From Aminobacter ciceronei (lineage in GTDB: Bacteria; Pseudomonadota; Alphaproteobacteria; Rhizobiales; Rhizobiaceae): 64,000 nucleotides of DNA. Shown piece after piece: positions 29,053 through 36,900 of the stretch; the first letter of the stretch is position 1, and every line of letters starts with the position of its first letter. The notes beneath the pieces were generated by a model. It saw only the letters and a list, made by a program, of their open reading frames with translations. It had not been told where the DNA came from and ran no database searches. The stretch spans positions 1 to 64,000 of the forward strand of contig NZ_JACJHY010000035.1 of assembly GCF_014138625.1 (NCBI RefSeq). The letters are read 5' to 3'. The position numbers and the translations under genes were made by a program.

Positions 29053-29610
29053 ATGTTGAACCGCCGTACGCTTGCCGCAGCGCTGATCGCCGTGCTTGCC
29101 GCGCCTTCGCTCGCTGCCGCGCAGGCGACGACGCCTTCGGCGTCGCAGATCGAGCGCCAGCTTCAGGCCGCACCTACAATGAAGCTCAGGCCCAACCAGC
29201 GCGTCACCGTTCGTGAATTCAAGCGCCGGCCCGACCTGCGCCGCATGGCGCCGTCGATCGACATCCAGTCGATCAATTTCGCCTTCGGCTCGGCCGAGGT
29301 GCCCTATTCGCAATATGGCAAGGTCGAGAACATCGCCAACGCTCTGGACCGCATCCTGCGCCGCGACCCGGATGCGCGTGTGCTGATCGAAGGCCATACC
29401 GATGCCGTCGGCTCGTTTTCGTCGAACCAGGCCTTGTCGGAGCGCCGTGCCGCCTCGCTGAAGCAGACCCTTGTGCGCGAGTTCGGCATCCCTCGCTATG
29501 CGCTGGAAACCGTGGGTTATGGCGAGGAGTTCCTGCTGGTGCCGACCCAGAACGAGAACTGGCGCAACCGCCGCGTCACGCTGCGCCGCTACGACGCGTT
29601 CATCCGCTAG
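29053..29610 (+). CDS. OmpA-family periplasmic protein
   Basis: A 185-aa protein with a Sec signal (MLNRRTLAAALIAVLAAPSL, cleavage after AAA/AQA near residue 24), a proline/arginine linker, and an OmpA peptidoglycan-binding domain (about 75-180; SINFAFGSAEVPYSQYGKVE, LIEGHTDAVGSFSSNQALSE, RRAASLK, NRRVTLR). It lacks a lipobox and a beta-barrel, so it is probably periplasmic. The ribosome site decides the start: AAGGAG (29040-29045) is 7 nt from ATG 29053 but only 1 nt from ATG 29047. A terminator follows. Confidence 0.92.
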   Translation: MLNRRTLAAALIAVLAAPSLAAAQATTPSASQIERQLQAAPTMKLRPNQRVTVREFKRRPDLRRMAPSIDIQSINFAFGSAEVPYSQYGKVENIANALDRILRRDPDARVLIEGHTDAVGSFSSNQALSERRAASLKQTLVREFGIPRYALETVGYGEEFLLVPTQNENWRNRRVTLRRYDAFIR

Positions 29611-29634
29611 AATCGAGCGATTTCCAGCGCTAAC

Positions 29635-29664
29635 AAGCCCGGCTTGCGAGAGCCGGGCTTTATT
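29635..29664 (+). terminator. Intrinsic terminator after the OmpA-family gene
   Basis: AAGCCCGGCT (29635-29644), loop TGCGAG, AGCCGGGCTT (29651-29660), then TATTTG. Perfect 10-bp stem. Confidence 0.9.
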
Positions 29665-29680
29665 TGCGTCCTCCATCGTA

Positions 29681-29693
29681 GTATACAGTATAC
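29681..29693. promoter_or_regulatory. Candidate operator GTATAC-A-GTATAC
   Basis: A perfect 13-bp palindrome (GTATACAGTATAC) lies between the upstream terminator and the ribosome site (GGAGGT, 29700-29705) of the DapB-like gene. AT-rich palindromes of this size and TATAC content are typical of GntR/FCD-type operators. With only about 50 bp of promoter space, a bound protein would control the gene directly. No regulator gene is adjacent. Confidence 0.5.
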
Positions 29694-29710
29694 CAAATTG
29701 GAGGTAAAAG

Positions 29711-30532
29711 ATGACGATCAGAGTGGTGATGGCCGGTGCCACCGGCTGGGTTGGCAAGGCGCTTGTCCCGGCAATAGAGGGGCAAGGCGACATGCGGCTT
29801 GTCGGCGCAGTTGCACGCAGGGCTGCCGGCCACGACGTTGGCGTGGCGACAGGTGGTCAGCCGAGCGGCCAGAGGATCAGTGCCACGCTTGCCGAGGCCC
29901 TGGCCGCGCCCTGCGATGTCGTCGTCGACTACACCAAGCCGGTTGCCGTGCGCGACCATGCCATGCTCGCCATTTCGCGCGGCTGCCATGTCGTCATCGG
30001 CACATCAGGACTGAGGGCTGCTGATTACCGCGAGATCAACGCGGCGGCCCGCGCCAACAACGTCGGTGTCGTTGCCGCCGGCAACTATTCGATCACCGCG
30101 ACCCTGATGAAGAAGTTTGCGCTGATGGCGGCGCAATATGTGCCCGACGTCGAAATCATCGACTATGCCAGCGCAAGAAAGGCCGACGCCCCCTCTGGCA
30201 CCGCGCTCGAGCTGGCCGAGACGCTGTCCGAGATTCGCGGTGCGCCGACGGCCTTGCCGACCTCGGAAGTTTACGGGCATCCGGAAGCCCGTGGCGCCAA
30301 GCTGGGCGAGGGTACGGCGGTACAGGTCCATTCACTGCGCCTGCCATCCTATCAGCTGTCCTGCGAAGCCGTTTTCGGTCTGCCTGAGGAGCGACTGACC
30401 ATTCGCCACGATGCCGGCACCTCGGCAGTGCCATACGTCGCCGGCACCCTGCTTGCCGTTCGTCGGGTGCGCGAATTCACCGGCCTGGTCAGGGTGCTCG
30501 ACGCGCTGATGGACGAAACGCTGTCTGTTTAG
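29711..30532 (+). CDS. DapB-like dihydrodipicolinate reductase-family protein, catalytic histidines absent
   Basis: A 273-aa NAD(P)-binding reductase with the DapB fold: Rossmann motif VVMAGATGWVGKAL at the N terminus, VVDYTKP, VIGTSGL, GNYSIT (for GANFSV) and KADAPSGTALELAET. DapB reduces 4-hydroxytetrahydrodipicolinate in lysine/DAP synthesis. Canonical enzymes have HHRHK before the VDAPSGTA motif; here the same place reads ASARK (153-157), so the catalytic histidine pair is lost while the lysine stays. This argues for a paralogue with another substrate rather than the biosynthetic DapB. It has its own palindromic operator-like site and no lysine-pathway neighbours. Confidence 0.8.
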   Translation: MTIRVVMAGATGWVGKALVPAIEGQGDMRLVGAVARRAAGHDVGVATGGQPSGQRISATLAEALAAPCDVVVDYTKPVAVRDHAMLAISRGCHVVIGTSGLRAADYREINAAARANNVGVVAAGNYSITATLMKKFALMAAQYVPDVEIIDYASARKADAPSGTALELAETLSEIRGAPTALPTSEVYGHPEARGAKLGEGTAVQVHSLRLPSYQLSCEAVFGLPEERLTIRHDAGTSAVPYVAGTLLAVRRVREFTGLVRVLDALMDETLSV

Positions 30533-30615
30533 GAAACAGGTGGTGCAGGAAATCGGGTGGGCGCATGCCTGCGCTCGCCATAGCTTGCGACAATCGATCA
30601 ACGAGGATTGTCGTT

Positions 30616-31116
30616 ATGAGCATCATTTTCCATGGCCTGCCCACAGAGGCGGTGCGGGCACTCCAGCAGGGCGGGCCTGACGCCTATGGCATGACACCGG
30701 AGCGCAGGGTCTCCGATGGCGACGGCGTGCCGTGCCGCCATTGCCTGACCAATGTCGGTGCCGGCGAGGGTTATCTCATTCTTGCCTACAGGCCGTTTCC
30801 GGCAGTTCAGCCTTATGCCGAAACCGGGCCGATCTTTCTGCATGCCGATGAATGCCCGCGCGCGCCAGAAGCGGCAGAATTGCCTGAACTGTTTACCCGA
30901 ACCAAGGACTACATTCTGCGCGGTTACAGCGCCGACGATCGTATCGTCTATGGCACGGGGGCGGTGACGCCGACGCCCGAAATCCGTGAGCGCGCCGAAA
31001 TGCTGCTCCAGCGACCCGAAGTGGCCTACGTGCACATGCGCTCGGCAAAGAACAATTGCTACCAGTGCCGGATCGAACTGGACCAAGAAGGCAAATCAAA
31101 CGGCGTTGCTATCTAA
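30616..31116 (+). CDS. DUF1203 domain-containing protein
   Basis: A 166-aa protein matching the DUF1203 family: VPCRHCLTNVGAGEGYLILA with a CxxC near residues 39-44, YAETGPIFLHADECPR, VAYVHMRSAKNNCYQCRIEL near the C terminus with a second CxxC. The four cysteines and the histidines suggest a metal site, but the function is unknown. GAGG lies before ATG 30616. It follows the DapB-like gene by 83 bp. Confidence 0.9.
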   Translation: MSIIFHGLPTEAVRALQQGGPDAYGMTPERRVSDGDGVPCRHCLTNVGAGEGYLILAYRPFPAVQPYAETGPIFLHADECPRAPEAAELPELFTRTKDYILRGYSADDRIVYGTGAVTPTPEIRERAEMLLQRPEVAYVHMRSAKNNCYQCRIELDQEGKSNGVAI

Positions 31117-31130
31117 CTGAACCGCAAACA

Positions 31131-31162
31131 AAAAACCCGCCGCATCGCTGCGGCGGGTTGGG
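31131..31162 (-). terminator. Bidirectional terminator (mainly for the tandem-barrel porin)
   Basis: A-run, then AACCCGCCGCA, loop TCGC, TGCGGCGGGTT (arms 31134-31144 and 31149-31159). On the minus strand it ends in a T-run, so it terminates the porin gene ending at 31183. The core stem and loop are identical to the hairpin at 32894-32917. Confidence 0.88.
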
Positions 31163-31182
31163 GCCGTTTGCCTGAAACGGTC

Positions 31183-32496
31183 TCAGTTGAACTTGTACTT
31201 CGCACCGACGCGGACGGTGTGGAAGGCGGGAACCGTTTCCCACATGCCGCCGCTGTCGTAGTCCTGGCCTTCAAACTTCGAGTAGCGATACTCGAGGTTG
31301 ACGGACATGTTGTTGGTCACAGCCGTTTCGAGGCCGCCACCGACCGAGAAGCCGCCAACGCTCCAATCAAACTCGGTGACATCGGCGCCATCAAGCCTGT
31401 CTTCTGTGACGTGCTGCCAACTATAGCCACCGATCACATATGCCAGGGTCGATTCGTTCACCTTGGCGCCAACTCGGGCCAATATGTCGAAACCGTAGTC
31501 GGCTTTGCCTTCGAGCTTCGGGCCGCCCAATGCCGAAGCATCAAACAGTTGCGTGCTCATCCCTGAATAACGACCGTCGACCATGATGCCGACAACCCAG
31601 TTGCCGTTCAGTTCGTGGTCGTAACCGACGCTCAGCTCGCCGAAGGCGCCTTCGCCGCCGATGCCATTGAACGAGGCCGCACCGCCGCCAAGGTTGATCT
31701 CATCGGTAATGGCGCCTGCGCCGAGCGCGCCGCCGACGTAAAAGCCGGTCCAGCTATAGGCGGGCGCTGCAAAGGACGTGCCGCCGCCATTCTGACCGCC
31801 GAAGCGGTAGTTGGCGCCGACATGGAACGTGTGGGTGGTCGGTGCGACGTTGAGCAAGCCGGTGCCGCCCAGGTCGACGACGGTGTCATTGCCATAGTTG
31901 GCGTAGCGATATTCTGACTTGAGGGTCCAGTTGCCGCTGACCACTGTTTCGAGGCCGACGCCGAGCACATAGCCGCTTCGGCTTTCGTCGAACTCGAAAG
32001 GCGTGCCGACGATCGTGCCGTCGAGCTTGAACTGCTGCCAGCTGTATCCGCCGAGGACATAGCCGAGCGTCGTCGGCGTCAGAAGATAGCCTGCGCGAGC
32101 TGCGACATCGAAGCCGTAGGTGTTGTTGAGTGTTGCGTCGGCAAAGCCGCCGGCAGCCTCGAGCGAAAGGCCGATATTGCCGAAATGGCCATCGGCAAAT
32201 GCGCCGAGCAGGAACCGGTCCGACACCATGTAGTCATAGCCGACGGTCACTTCGCCAAAGACGCCGCCGCCACCGAGGTCAGGCAGGCCCATGGTTTCCG
32301 GACCGTTCGGATTTGCAATTTCCAGGCCGTGCTTGACCGCACCGACGCCACCACCGAAGCCGACATAGAGACCGCTCCAGTTGAAGCCTGCCGCTGGCGC
32401 TTCCGCGACTGAATCAGCCGCAAGGGCTGCCGAGTTGATCGCAACAGCCGACACAGCGCCAAGCAACAGCGCCTGCAAAGTCTTGCCAAATTTCAT
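31183..32496 (-). CDS. Outer-membrane protein with two tandem Omp25-like beta-barrel domains
   Basis: A 437-aa outer-membrane protein. Signal peptide MKFGKTLQALLLGAVSAVAI, cleavage after ALA near residue 26. Residues about 39-233 and 248-437 are two copies of an 8-strand Omp25/OmpA-like barrel joined by a Gly/Ala linker. Matching pieces: FNWSGLYVGFGGG / YSWTGFYVGGALG; FGEVTVGYDY / FGELSVGYDH; LGYVLGGYSWQ / LAYVIGGYSWQ; GLETVVSGNW / GLETAVTNNM; SEYRY / LEYRY; HVGANYRF / RVGAKYKF. Single barrels are the rule in Brucella and rhizobial Omp25/31 families. A domain duplication in one chain is supported directly by the sequence. Terminator at 31131. Confidence 0.92.
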   Translation of the reverse strand: MKFGKTLQALLLGAVSAVAINSAALAADSVAEAPAAGFNWSGLYVGFGGGVGAVKHGLEIANPNGPETMGLPDLGGGGVFGEVTVGYDYMVSDRFLLGAFADGHFGNIGLSLEAAGGFADATLNNTYGFDVAARAGYLLTPTTLGYVLGGYSWQQFKLDGTIVGTPFEFDESRSGYVLGVGLETVVSGNWTLKSEYRYANYGNDTVVDLGGTGLLNVAPTTHTFHVGANYRFGGQNGGGTSFAAPAYSWTGFYVGGALGAGAITDEINLGGGAASFNGIGGEGAFGELSVGYDHELNGNWVVGIMVDGRYSGMSTQLFDASALGGPKLEGKADYGFDILARVGAKVNESTLAYVIGGYSWQHVTEDRLDGADVTEFDWSVGGFSVGGGLETAVTNNMSVNLEYRYSKFEGQDYDSGGMWETVPAFHTVRVGAKYKFN

Positions 32497-32535
32497 AATT
32501 TACTACCCCAACCTTACCCAATGTCGCCTTGCTAG

Positions 32536-32572
32536 CACGCCTAGGTTGCTTACGGTGCAACTAAAATGTCAC
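32536..32572 (-). promoter_or_regulatory. Upstream element of the porin gene with inverted repeat GTTGC-N7-GCAAC (copy 1)
   Basis: This 37-bp block lies about 40-76 bp upstream of the porin start. Inside is GTTGC-N7-GCAAC (32545-32561). A second, diverged copy of the whole block occurs at 32769-32805 (29 of 37 positions match by my hand count, same internal spacing). The conservation suggests a regulatory element. Confidence 0.5.
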
Positions 32573-32768
32573 ACTCGCAGGCAATTTAGCTTCCCGGCAT
32601 GAACGTCTGGACCACGAAATATCCTCAAGCACCAATGGCTTGGCGGCAAATCCTGCTGCTCTTCAGCGGAATCTGCCGACGTGCCATCGCAACTGCCCCG
32701 ATTGCCCGGGGGGGAAGCATTTCGAAGGTCTTGCCCACGCCCAATGTCGCAACCCCATGCAGTCATGG

Positions 32769-32805
32769 CACGCCTGCGTTGCGTTTGATGCAGCTAAGAT
32801 GTCAC
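32769..32805 (-). repeat. Second copy of the porin upstream element
   Basis: Same orientation as 32536-32572. CACGCCT, GTTGC, GCA-CTAA and ATGTCAC are kept with identical spacing, while the right arm of the inverted repeat has changed (GCAGC for GCAAC). No porin reading frame follows it to the left. Confidence 0.5.
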
Positions 32806-32893
32806 GGGTGGGCAAATCCGTGCCGAAGCGCAAACTATTTTTGGTAGTATCTTGCCGAAGCCGAGCCCGCGAGGGATCGACAGACAAGAAAAT

Positions 32894-32917
32894 GCCCGCC
32901 GCATCGCTGCGGCGGGC
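32894..32917 (-). terminator. Terminator of ald
   Basis: GCCCGCCGCA, loop TCGC, TGCGGCGGGC. On the minus strand it is followed by ATTTTC. Twenty-five bp past the ald stop. Stem and loop are the same as in the porin terminator at 31134-31159. Confidence 0.8.
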
Positions 32918-32941
32918 GCTTGATCGCAACTCCAAAGAGAA

Positions 32942-34057
32942 TCAGGCGGCCAGTGCCGACTTTGCTTCCGTCATCTCATAGCCGAGCGCTTCGGCGACCG
33001 CGCGATTGGTGATCCGACCGCGGTGGACATTGAGGCCGTTGCGCAAATGCGGCTCGTCGGCGAGCGCTTTCAGGCCGCGGTCGGCGAGCGCTAGGCCGTA
33101 ATGCAGCGTTGCGTTGTTGAGCGCATGCGCCGAGGTGACCGGCACAGCACCCGGCATGTTGGCGACGCAATAGTGGATGATGCCATCGACTTCGTAGGTC
33201 GGGTCGGCATGGGTGGTGGCGTGCGAAGTCTCGAAGCAGCCGCCCTGGTCGATGGCGACATCAACGAGCACCGCACCCTTCTTCATGCCCGACAGCATTT
33301 CACGGCTGACCAGCTTGGGCGCGGCAGCGCCGGGGATAAGCACAGCGCCGATGATGAGATCTGCCGAGAAACACTCTTCCTCGAGCGCCTCGACTGTCGA
33401 GTAGCGCGTGTGTACACGGCCGGCGAACAGGTCGTCGAGCTGCCGAAGGCGCGGGATCGAGCGGTCGATGATGCTGACGTCGGCGCCGAGCCCGGCGGCC
33501 ATGCGCGCCGCATGCAGGCCGACGACGCCGCCGCCGATGACTGCGACCTTGCCAGGCAGCACACCCGGCACACCGCCGAGCAAAACGCCACGGCCGCCAT
33601 GGGCCTTCTGTAGCGCGGTGGCCCCCGCCTGGATCGCCAGGCGACCGGCAACTTCGGACATCGGCGCCAGCAGCGGCAGGCCGCCGCGATCGTCGGTCAC
33701 CGTCTCATAGGCGACGGCAGTCACGCCCGAGGCGACGAGCCCCTTTGTCTGTTCGGGATCGGGCGCAAGATGCAGGTAGGTATAGAGAATCTGGCCGTCT
33801 CGCAGTTGCGCCCATTCCTTGGGCTGCGGCTCCTTGACTTTCACGATCATGTCGGAGCGGGTGAACACCTCCTCGGCGGTCTTGGCGATCTGGGCGCCGG
33901 CCGCGCGGTACGCATTGTCGTCGGCGCCGATGCCTGAGCCGGCGCCGGTCTCGACCAGAACCTCGTGGCCGTGGGCGACATATTCGCGAACCGAACCGGG
34001 CGTCAGCCCGACACGGTACTCATGATTCTTGATTTCCTTGGGACAACCTACGCGCAT
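32942..34057 (-). CDS. ald: Alanine dehydrogenase
   Basis: A 371-aa NAD-dependent L-alanine dehydrogenase (alanine to pyruvate and ammonia). The N terminus MRVGCPKEIKNHEYRVGLTP is the family hallmark; the substrate domain contains the lysine in DMIVKVKEPQ and the histidine in YTYLHLAPD; the Rossmann domain has VIGGGVVGLHAARMAAGLGA (about 170-189). The C terminus ends NRAVAEALGYEMTEAKSALAA-like. It diverges from an Lrp-family regulator, the usual arrangement for substrate-induced ald. Confidence 0.96.
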   Translation of the reverse strand: MRVGCPKEIKNHEYRVGLTPGSVREYVAHGHEVLVETGAGSGIGADDNAYRAAGAQIAKTAEEVFTRSDMIVKVKEPQPKEWAQLRDGQILYTYLHLAPDPEQTKGLVASGVTAVAYETVTDDRGGLPLLAPMSEVAGRLAIQAGATALQKAHGGRGVLLGGVPGVLPGKVAVIGGGVVGLHAARMAAGLGADVSIIDRSIPRLRQLDDLFAGRVHTRYSTVEALEEECFSADLIIGAVLIPGAAAPKLVSREMLSGMKKGAVLVDVAIDQGGCFETSHATTHADPTYEVDGIIHYCVANMPGAVPVTSAHALNNATLHYGLALADRGLKALADEPHLRNGLNVHRGRITNRAVAEALGYEMTEAKSALAA

Positions 34058-34211
34058 CTTCCTGCTCCTCCGCAGCCATTTTGGCCTTCTCTCCCGATGA
34101 CGAAGTCAATCACGAATCGTTTCGAATATGTTTGCGAAAACGGTTGCGCTACCATGGGGCGTTCGGTAATTTTTGCGCATATCCTCTGTATTATCGAAGG
34201 AAATTCGAAGA

Positions 34212-34685
34212 ATGCCGTTGGACAGGATCGATATCGCCATTCTGGACGCGCTGCAGAAGGATGGGCGGATGCCCAATGCGGCATTGGCCGAAAAGATCGG
34301 GCTGTCGCAATCGGCCTGCTCGCGCCGGCTCGACAACCTGGAGAAATCGGGCATCATCAGCGGCTACCACGCCCGGCTTTCGAATGTCGCGCTGGGTCAC
34401 CAGATGACCGTCATCGTGCATATCTCGCTGTCGGGCCAGTTCGAGAAGACGCTTTCGGACTTCGAGGTCGCGGTGAAGCGCTGCCCCAACGTCCTGTCCT
34501 GCCATCTCATGTCGGGCGAATACGACTACATCCTGCGCATTGCCGCCCGTGATCTGCCCGACTACGAGCGCATCCACAAGGAATGGCTGTCGGCGATGCC
34601 GCACGTCACCAAGATCAATTCATCCTTCGCCCTGCGCGAGATCGTCGATCGCACCGTTATGGGAATAAGGCCGGATCTGCTCTGA
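34212..34685 (+). CDS. Lrp/AsnC family transcriptional regulator
   Basis: A 157-aa regulator. The N-terminal helix-turn-helix is DRIDIAILDALQKDGRMPNA then LAEKIGLSQSACSRRLDNLE; the C-terminal RAM ligand domain spans about 65-150 (VIVHISLSGQFEKTLSDFEV; HLMSGEYDYILRIAARDLPD). It probably senses an amino acid, most likely alanine, and controls the divergent ald gene (inference from position). ATG 34212 is chosen because the HTH starts directly after it; the 154-bp spacer to ald contains AT-rich TTCGAA-containing repeats (about 34125-34135 and 34204-34210). Confidence 0.92.
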   Translation: MPLDRIDIAILDALQKDGRMPNAALAEKIGLSQSACSRRLDNLEKSGIISGYHARLSNVALGHQMTVIVHISLSGQFEKTLSDFEVAVKRCPNVLSCHLMSGEYDYILRIAARDLPDYERIHKEWLSAMPHVTKINSSFALREIVDRTVMGIRPDLL

Positions 34686-34855
34686 GCAGAAACAAACCAG
34701 GCCGAAATGGGCGGCATCGCGCTGGACCAATCCATTCCCCGAGTAATGTCGCGAGGGTGTCATACGAGTCGGCTGGACTCGCGTGAATTTTGGCGCGACA
34801 TTTGATCTTTGGGACGCCGGCTAAATACTGTCAGTTCATTTCCTGGAGAATGAAA

Positions 34856-36832
34856 ATGTCCAACGTGAATCAACCTGTATCTCGTCGTTCTTTCCTGGCG
34901 GGATCGGCTGCAGCGGGTGCACTTGTGATGCTCCATCCCTTTTCGGCACGCGCCCAGGCAAATCAGGCGCATCTCCGCATCATGGAAACCACCGATCTGC
35001 ATGTCCACGTGTTTCCCTATGACTACTATGCCGACAAGCCGAACGACACGATGGGCGTTGCCCGCACCGCTTCGATCATCGACGCCATCCGCGCTGAAGC
35101 CGCCAACTCGATCCTGGTCGACAATGGCGATTTCCTGCAGGGCAACCCGATGGGCGACTACATGGCTTATCAGCGCGGCATGAAGGATGGCGACGTCCAT
35201 CCGATCATCAAGGCGATGAACACGCTGGGCTATGATTGCTCGACGCTGGGCAACCACGAGTTCAACTACGGCCTCGACTACATGTTCAAGGTGCTCGCCG
35301 GCGCGAACTTCCCCGTCGTCTGCTCCAACCTGACAAAGGGCGCGCTCGCCGCAGACGCGACCAAGGACGAGTTGTTCCTCAAGCCCTATGTGATCCTCGA
35401 CAAAAAGGTGAAGGATGGCTCGGGTGCGGAGCATCCGATCCGCATCGGCCTGATCGGCTTCGTGCCGCCCCAGGTGATGACCTGGGATTCGCGCCATTTG
35501 CACGGCAAGGCGATGACCCGCGATATCGTCAAGGCAGCCCAGGCCTGGGTGCCCGAGATCCGCGAGCAGGGCGCCGACATCGTCATCGCGCTCTCGCACT
35601 CCGGCATGGGCACGCCGCAGGCAGCCGAAAATCTCGAAAACGCCTCCATCCTGCTGGCCGGCGTCGATGGCATAGATGCGATCGTCACCGGCCACAGCCA
35701 TCTCGATTTCCCCGGACCAAAATTCGACAAGGTCGAGGGGCTCGATAACGCCAAGGGCACGATCAACGGCAAGCCGGGCGTGATGGGCGGCTTCTGGGGC
35801 TCGCATCTTGGCCTGATCGACCTTTTGCTGGAACGCGACAGCAACAGCTGGAAGGTGGTCAGCTCGACCAGCGAGGCGCGTCCGATCTCCAAGCGTGTCG
35901 ACAAGAAGGTGGTGCCGACGGTCGAGAGCAAGGCCGCGGTCGAGGCTGCCGCGAAGGAGGAGCATGAGGCGACACTCGCCTATGTGCGCACGCCCGTGGG
36001 CAAGACGTCGGCGCCGCTCTATTCCTATTTCGCCCTGGTTGCCGACGATCCTTCGGTCCAGATCGTGAGCCAGGCGCAGATCTGGTACATCAAGGACATG
36101 CTCAAGGACACCGAGCACAAGGACCTGCCGGTGCTCTCGGCCGCGGCACCCTTCAAGTCGGGCGGACGTGGCGGGCCGGAGTATTACACCGATGTCCCGG
36201 CCGGCGCCGTCGCGATCAAGAACGTCGCCGACCTCTACCTCTATCCCAACACGGTGCAGGCGGTTGCGGTGACCGGCGCCCAGGTCAAGGAGTGGCTGGA
36301 AATGTCGGCCGGCATCTTCAACAGGATCGAGCCTGGCAAGGCCGACCAGGTGCTGATCAATCCAGACTTCCCGTCCTACAATTTCGACGTCATTGACGGC
36401 GTGACCTACAGAATCGACCTGGCGCAGCCGCCGAAATACGATCCGAAGGGTGTGGTCCTGGATGCGAACTCCAATCGCATCGTCGATCTGATGTTCGAGG
36501 GCAAGCCGATCGATCCCGCAGCGAAATTCGTTGTGGCGTCGAACAACTATCGCGCCGGCGGCGGCGGCAACTTCCCCGAGATCAACGCGTCGAAGCTTGT
36601 CTTCGAGGCACCCGACACCAACCGCGACGTGATCGTGCGCTACATCGTCGACCAGGGCACGATCAATCCGTCTGCCGACTCCAACTGGTCGTTCGCGCCG
36701 GTTGCGGGGGCCTCGGTAATCTTCGAGACCGGCCCCAAGGCCAAGGACCACATATCAGAGGTCAAGGCGGTCAAGATCGAGCCGGCGGGCGACGGCGCAG
36801 AGGGTTTTGCCAAATACCGCATCACGCTCTGA
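34856..36832 (+). CDS. cpdB: Tat-exported bifunctional 2',3'-cyclic-nucleotide phosphodiesterase / 3'-nucleotidase
   Basis: A 658-aa periplasmic nucleotide phosphatase. Twin-arginine signal: VSRRSFLAGSAAAGALVMLH, cleavage after ARA/AQA. The metallophosphatase domain (about 38-330) has DLHVH, NGDFLQGNPMGDY, TLGNHEFNYG, SHSGMG and TGHSHLDFPG as metal ligands. The 5'-nucleotidase C-terminal domain (about 370-600) includes YLYPNTVQAVAVTGAQVKEW and NNYRAGGGGNFPE. It releases phosphate and nucleosides from external RNA breakdown products. Start: GGAG (34845-34848) is 7 nt from ATG 34856 and 1 nt from ATG 34850. Unlike E. coli CpdB (Sec), this one uses Tat. Confidence 0.93.
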   Translation: MSNVNQPVSRRSFLAGSAAAGALVMLHPFSARAQANQAHLRIMETTDLHVHVFPYDYYADKPNDTMGVARTASIIDAIRAEAANSILVDNGDFLQGNPMGDYMAYQRGMKDGDVHPIIKAMNTLGYDCSTLGNHEFNYGLDYMFKVLAGANFPVVCSNLTKGALAADATKDELFLKPYVILDKKVKDGSGAEHPIRIGLIGFVPPQVMTWDSRHLHGKAMTRDIVKAAQAWVPEIREQGADIVIALSHSGMGTPQAAENLENASILLAGVDGIDAIVTGHSHLDFPGPKFDKVEGLDNAKGTINGKPGVMGGFWGSHLGLIDLLLERDSNSWKVVSSTSEARPISKRVDKKVVPTVESKAAVEAAAKEEHEATLAYVRTPVGKTSAPLYSYFALVADDPSVQIVSQAQIWYIKDMLKDTEHKDLPVLSAAAPFKSGGRGGPEYYTDVPAGAVAIKNVADLYLYPNTVQAVAVTGAQVKEWLEMSAGIFNRIEPGKADQVLINPDFPSYNFDVIDGVTYRIDLAQPPKYDPKGVVLDANSNRIVDLMFEGKPIDPAAKFVVASNNYRAGGGGNFPEINASKLVFEAPDTNRDVIVRYIVDQGTINPSADSNWSFAPVAGASVIFETGPKAKDHISEVKAVKIEPAGDGAEGFAKYRITL

Positions 36833-36852
36833 GATTAGGAACCTGATTGGGG

Positions 36853-36884
36853 AGGGCGGCTGGAGCAATCCGGCCGCCCTTTCA
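36853..36884 (+). terminator. Intrinsic terminator after cpdB
   Basis: AGGGCGGCTGGA, loop GCAA, TCCGGCCGCCCT (36853-36880), then TTC. Strong stem with one G-T pair; it lies between convergent genes. Confidence 0.85.
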
Positions 36885-36900
36885 TCTGCGCAAAGGTTGG

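Larger units (their letters stand above)
32497..32941. other. Intergenic region between ald and the porin gene
   Basis: A 445-bp stretch without a convincing gene. It holds the porin upstream region, a second copy of its 37-bp element (32769-32805) with the flanking CCAATGTCGC (32741-32750, matching 32518-32527), a G/C run at 32707-32714, and the ald terminator at 32894-32917. Short frames here (for example 32569-32766 minus) have no protein-like character. It may be the decayed remains of a duplicated porin locus. Confidence 0.5.

Noticed and set aside
32569-32847. Short frames in the ald-porin spacer (32569-32766 minus and 32599-32847 plus)
   Set aside because: They overlap each other, have no ribosome site and no protein-like profile; the duplicated upstream element explains the region better.
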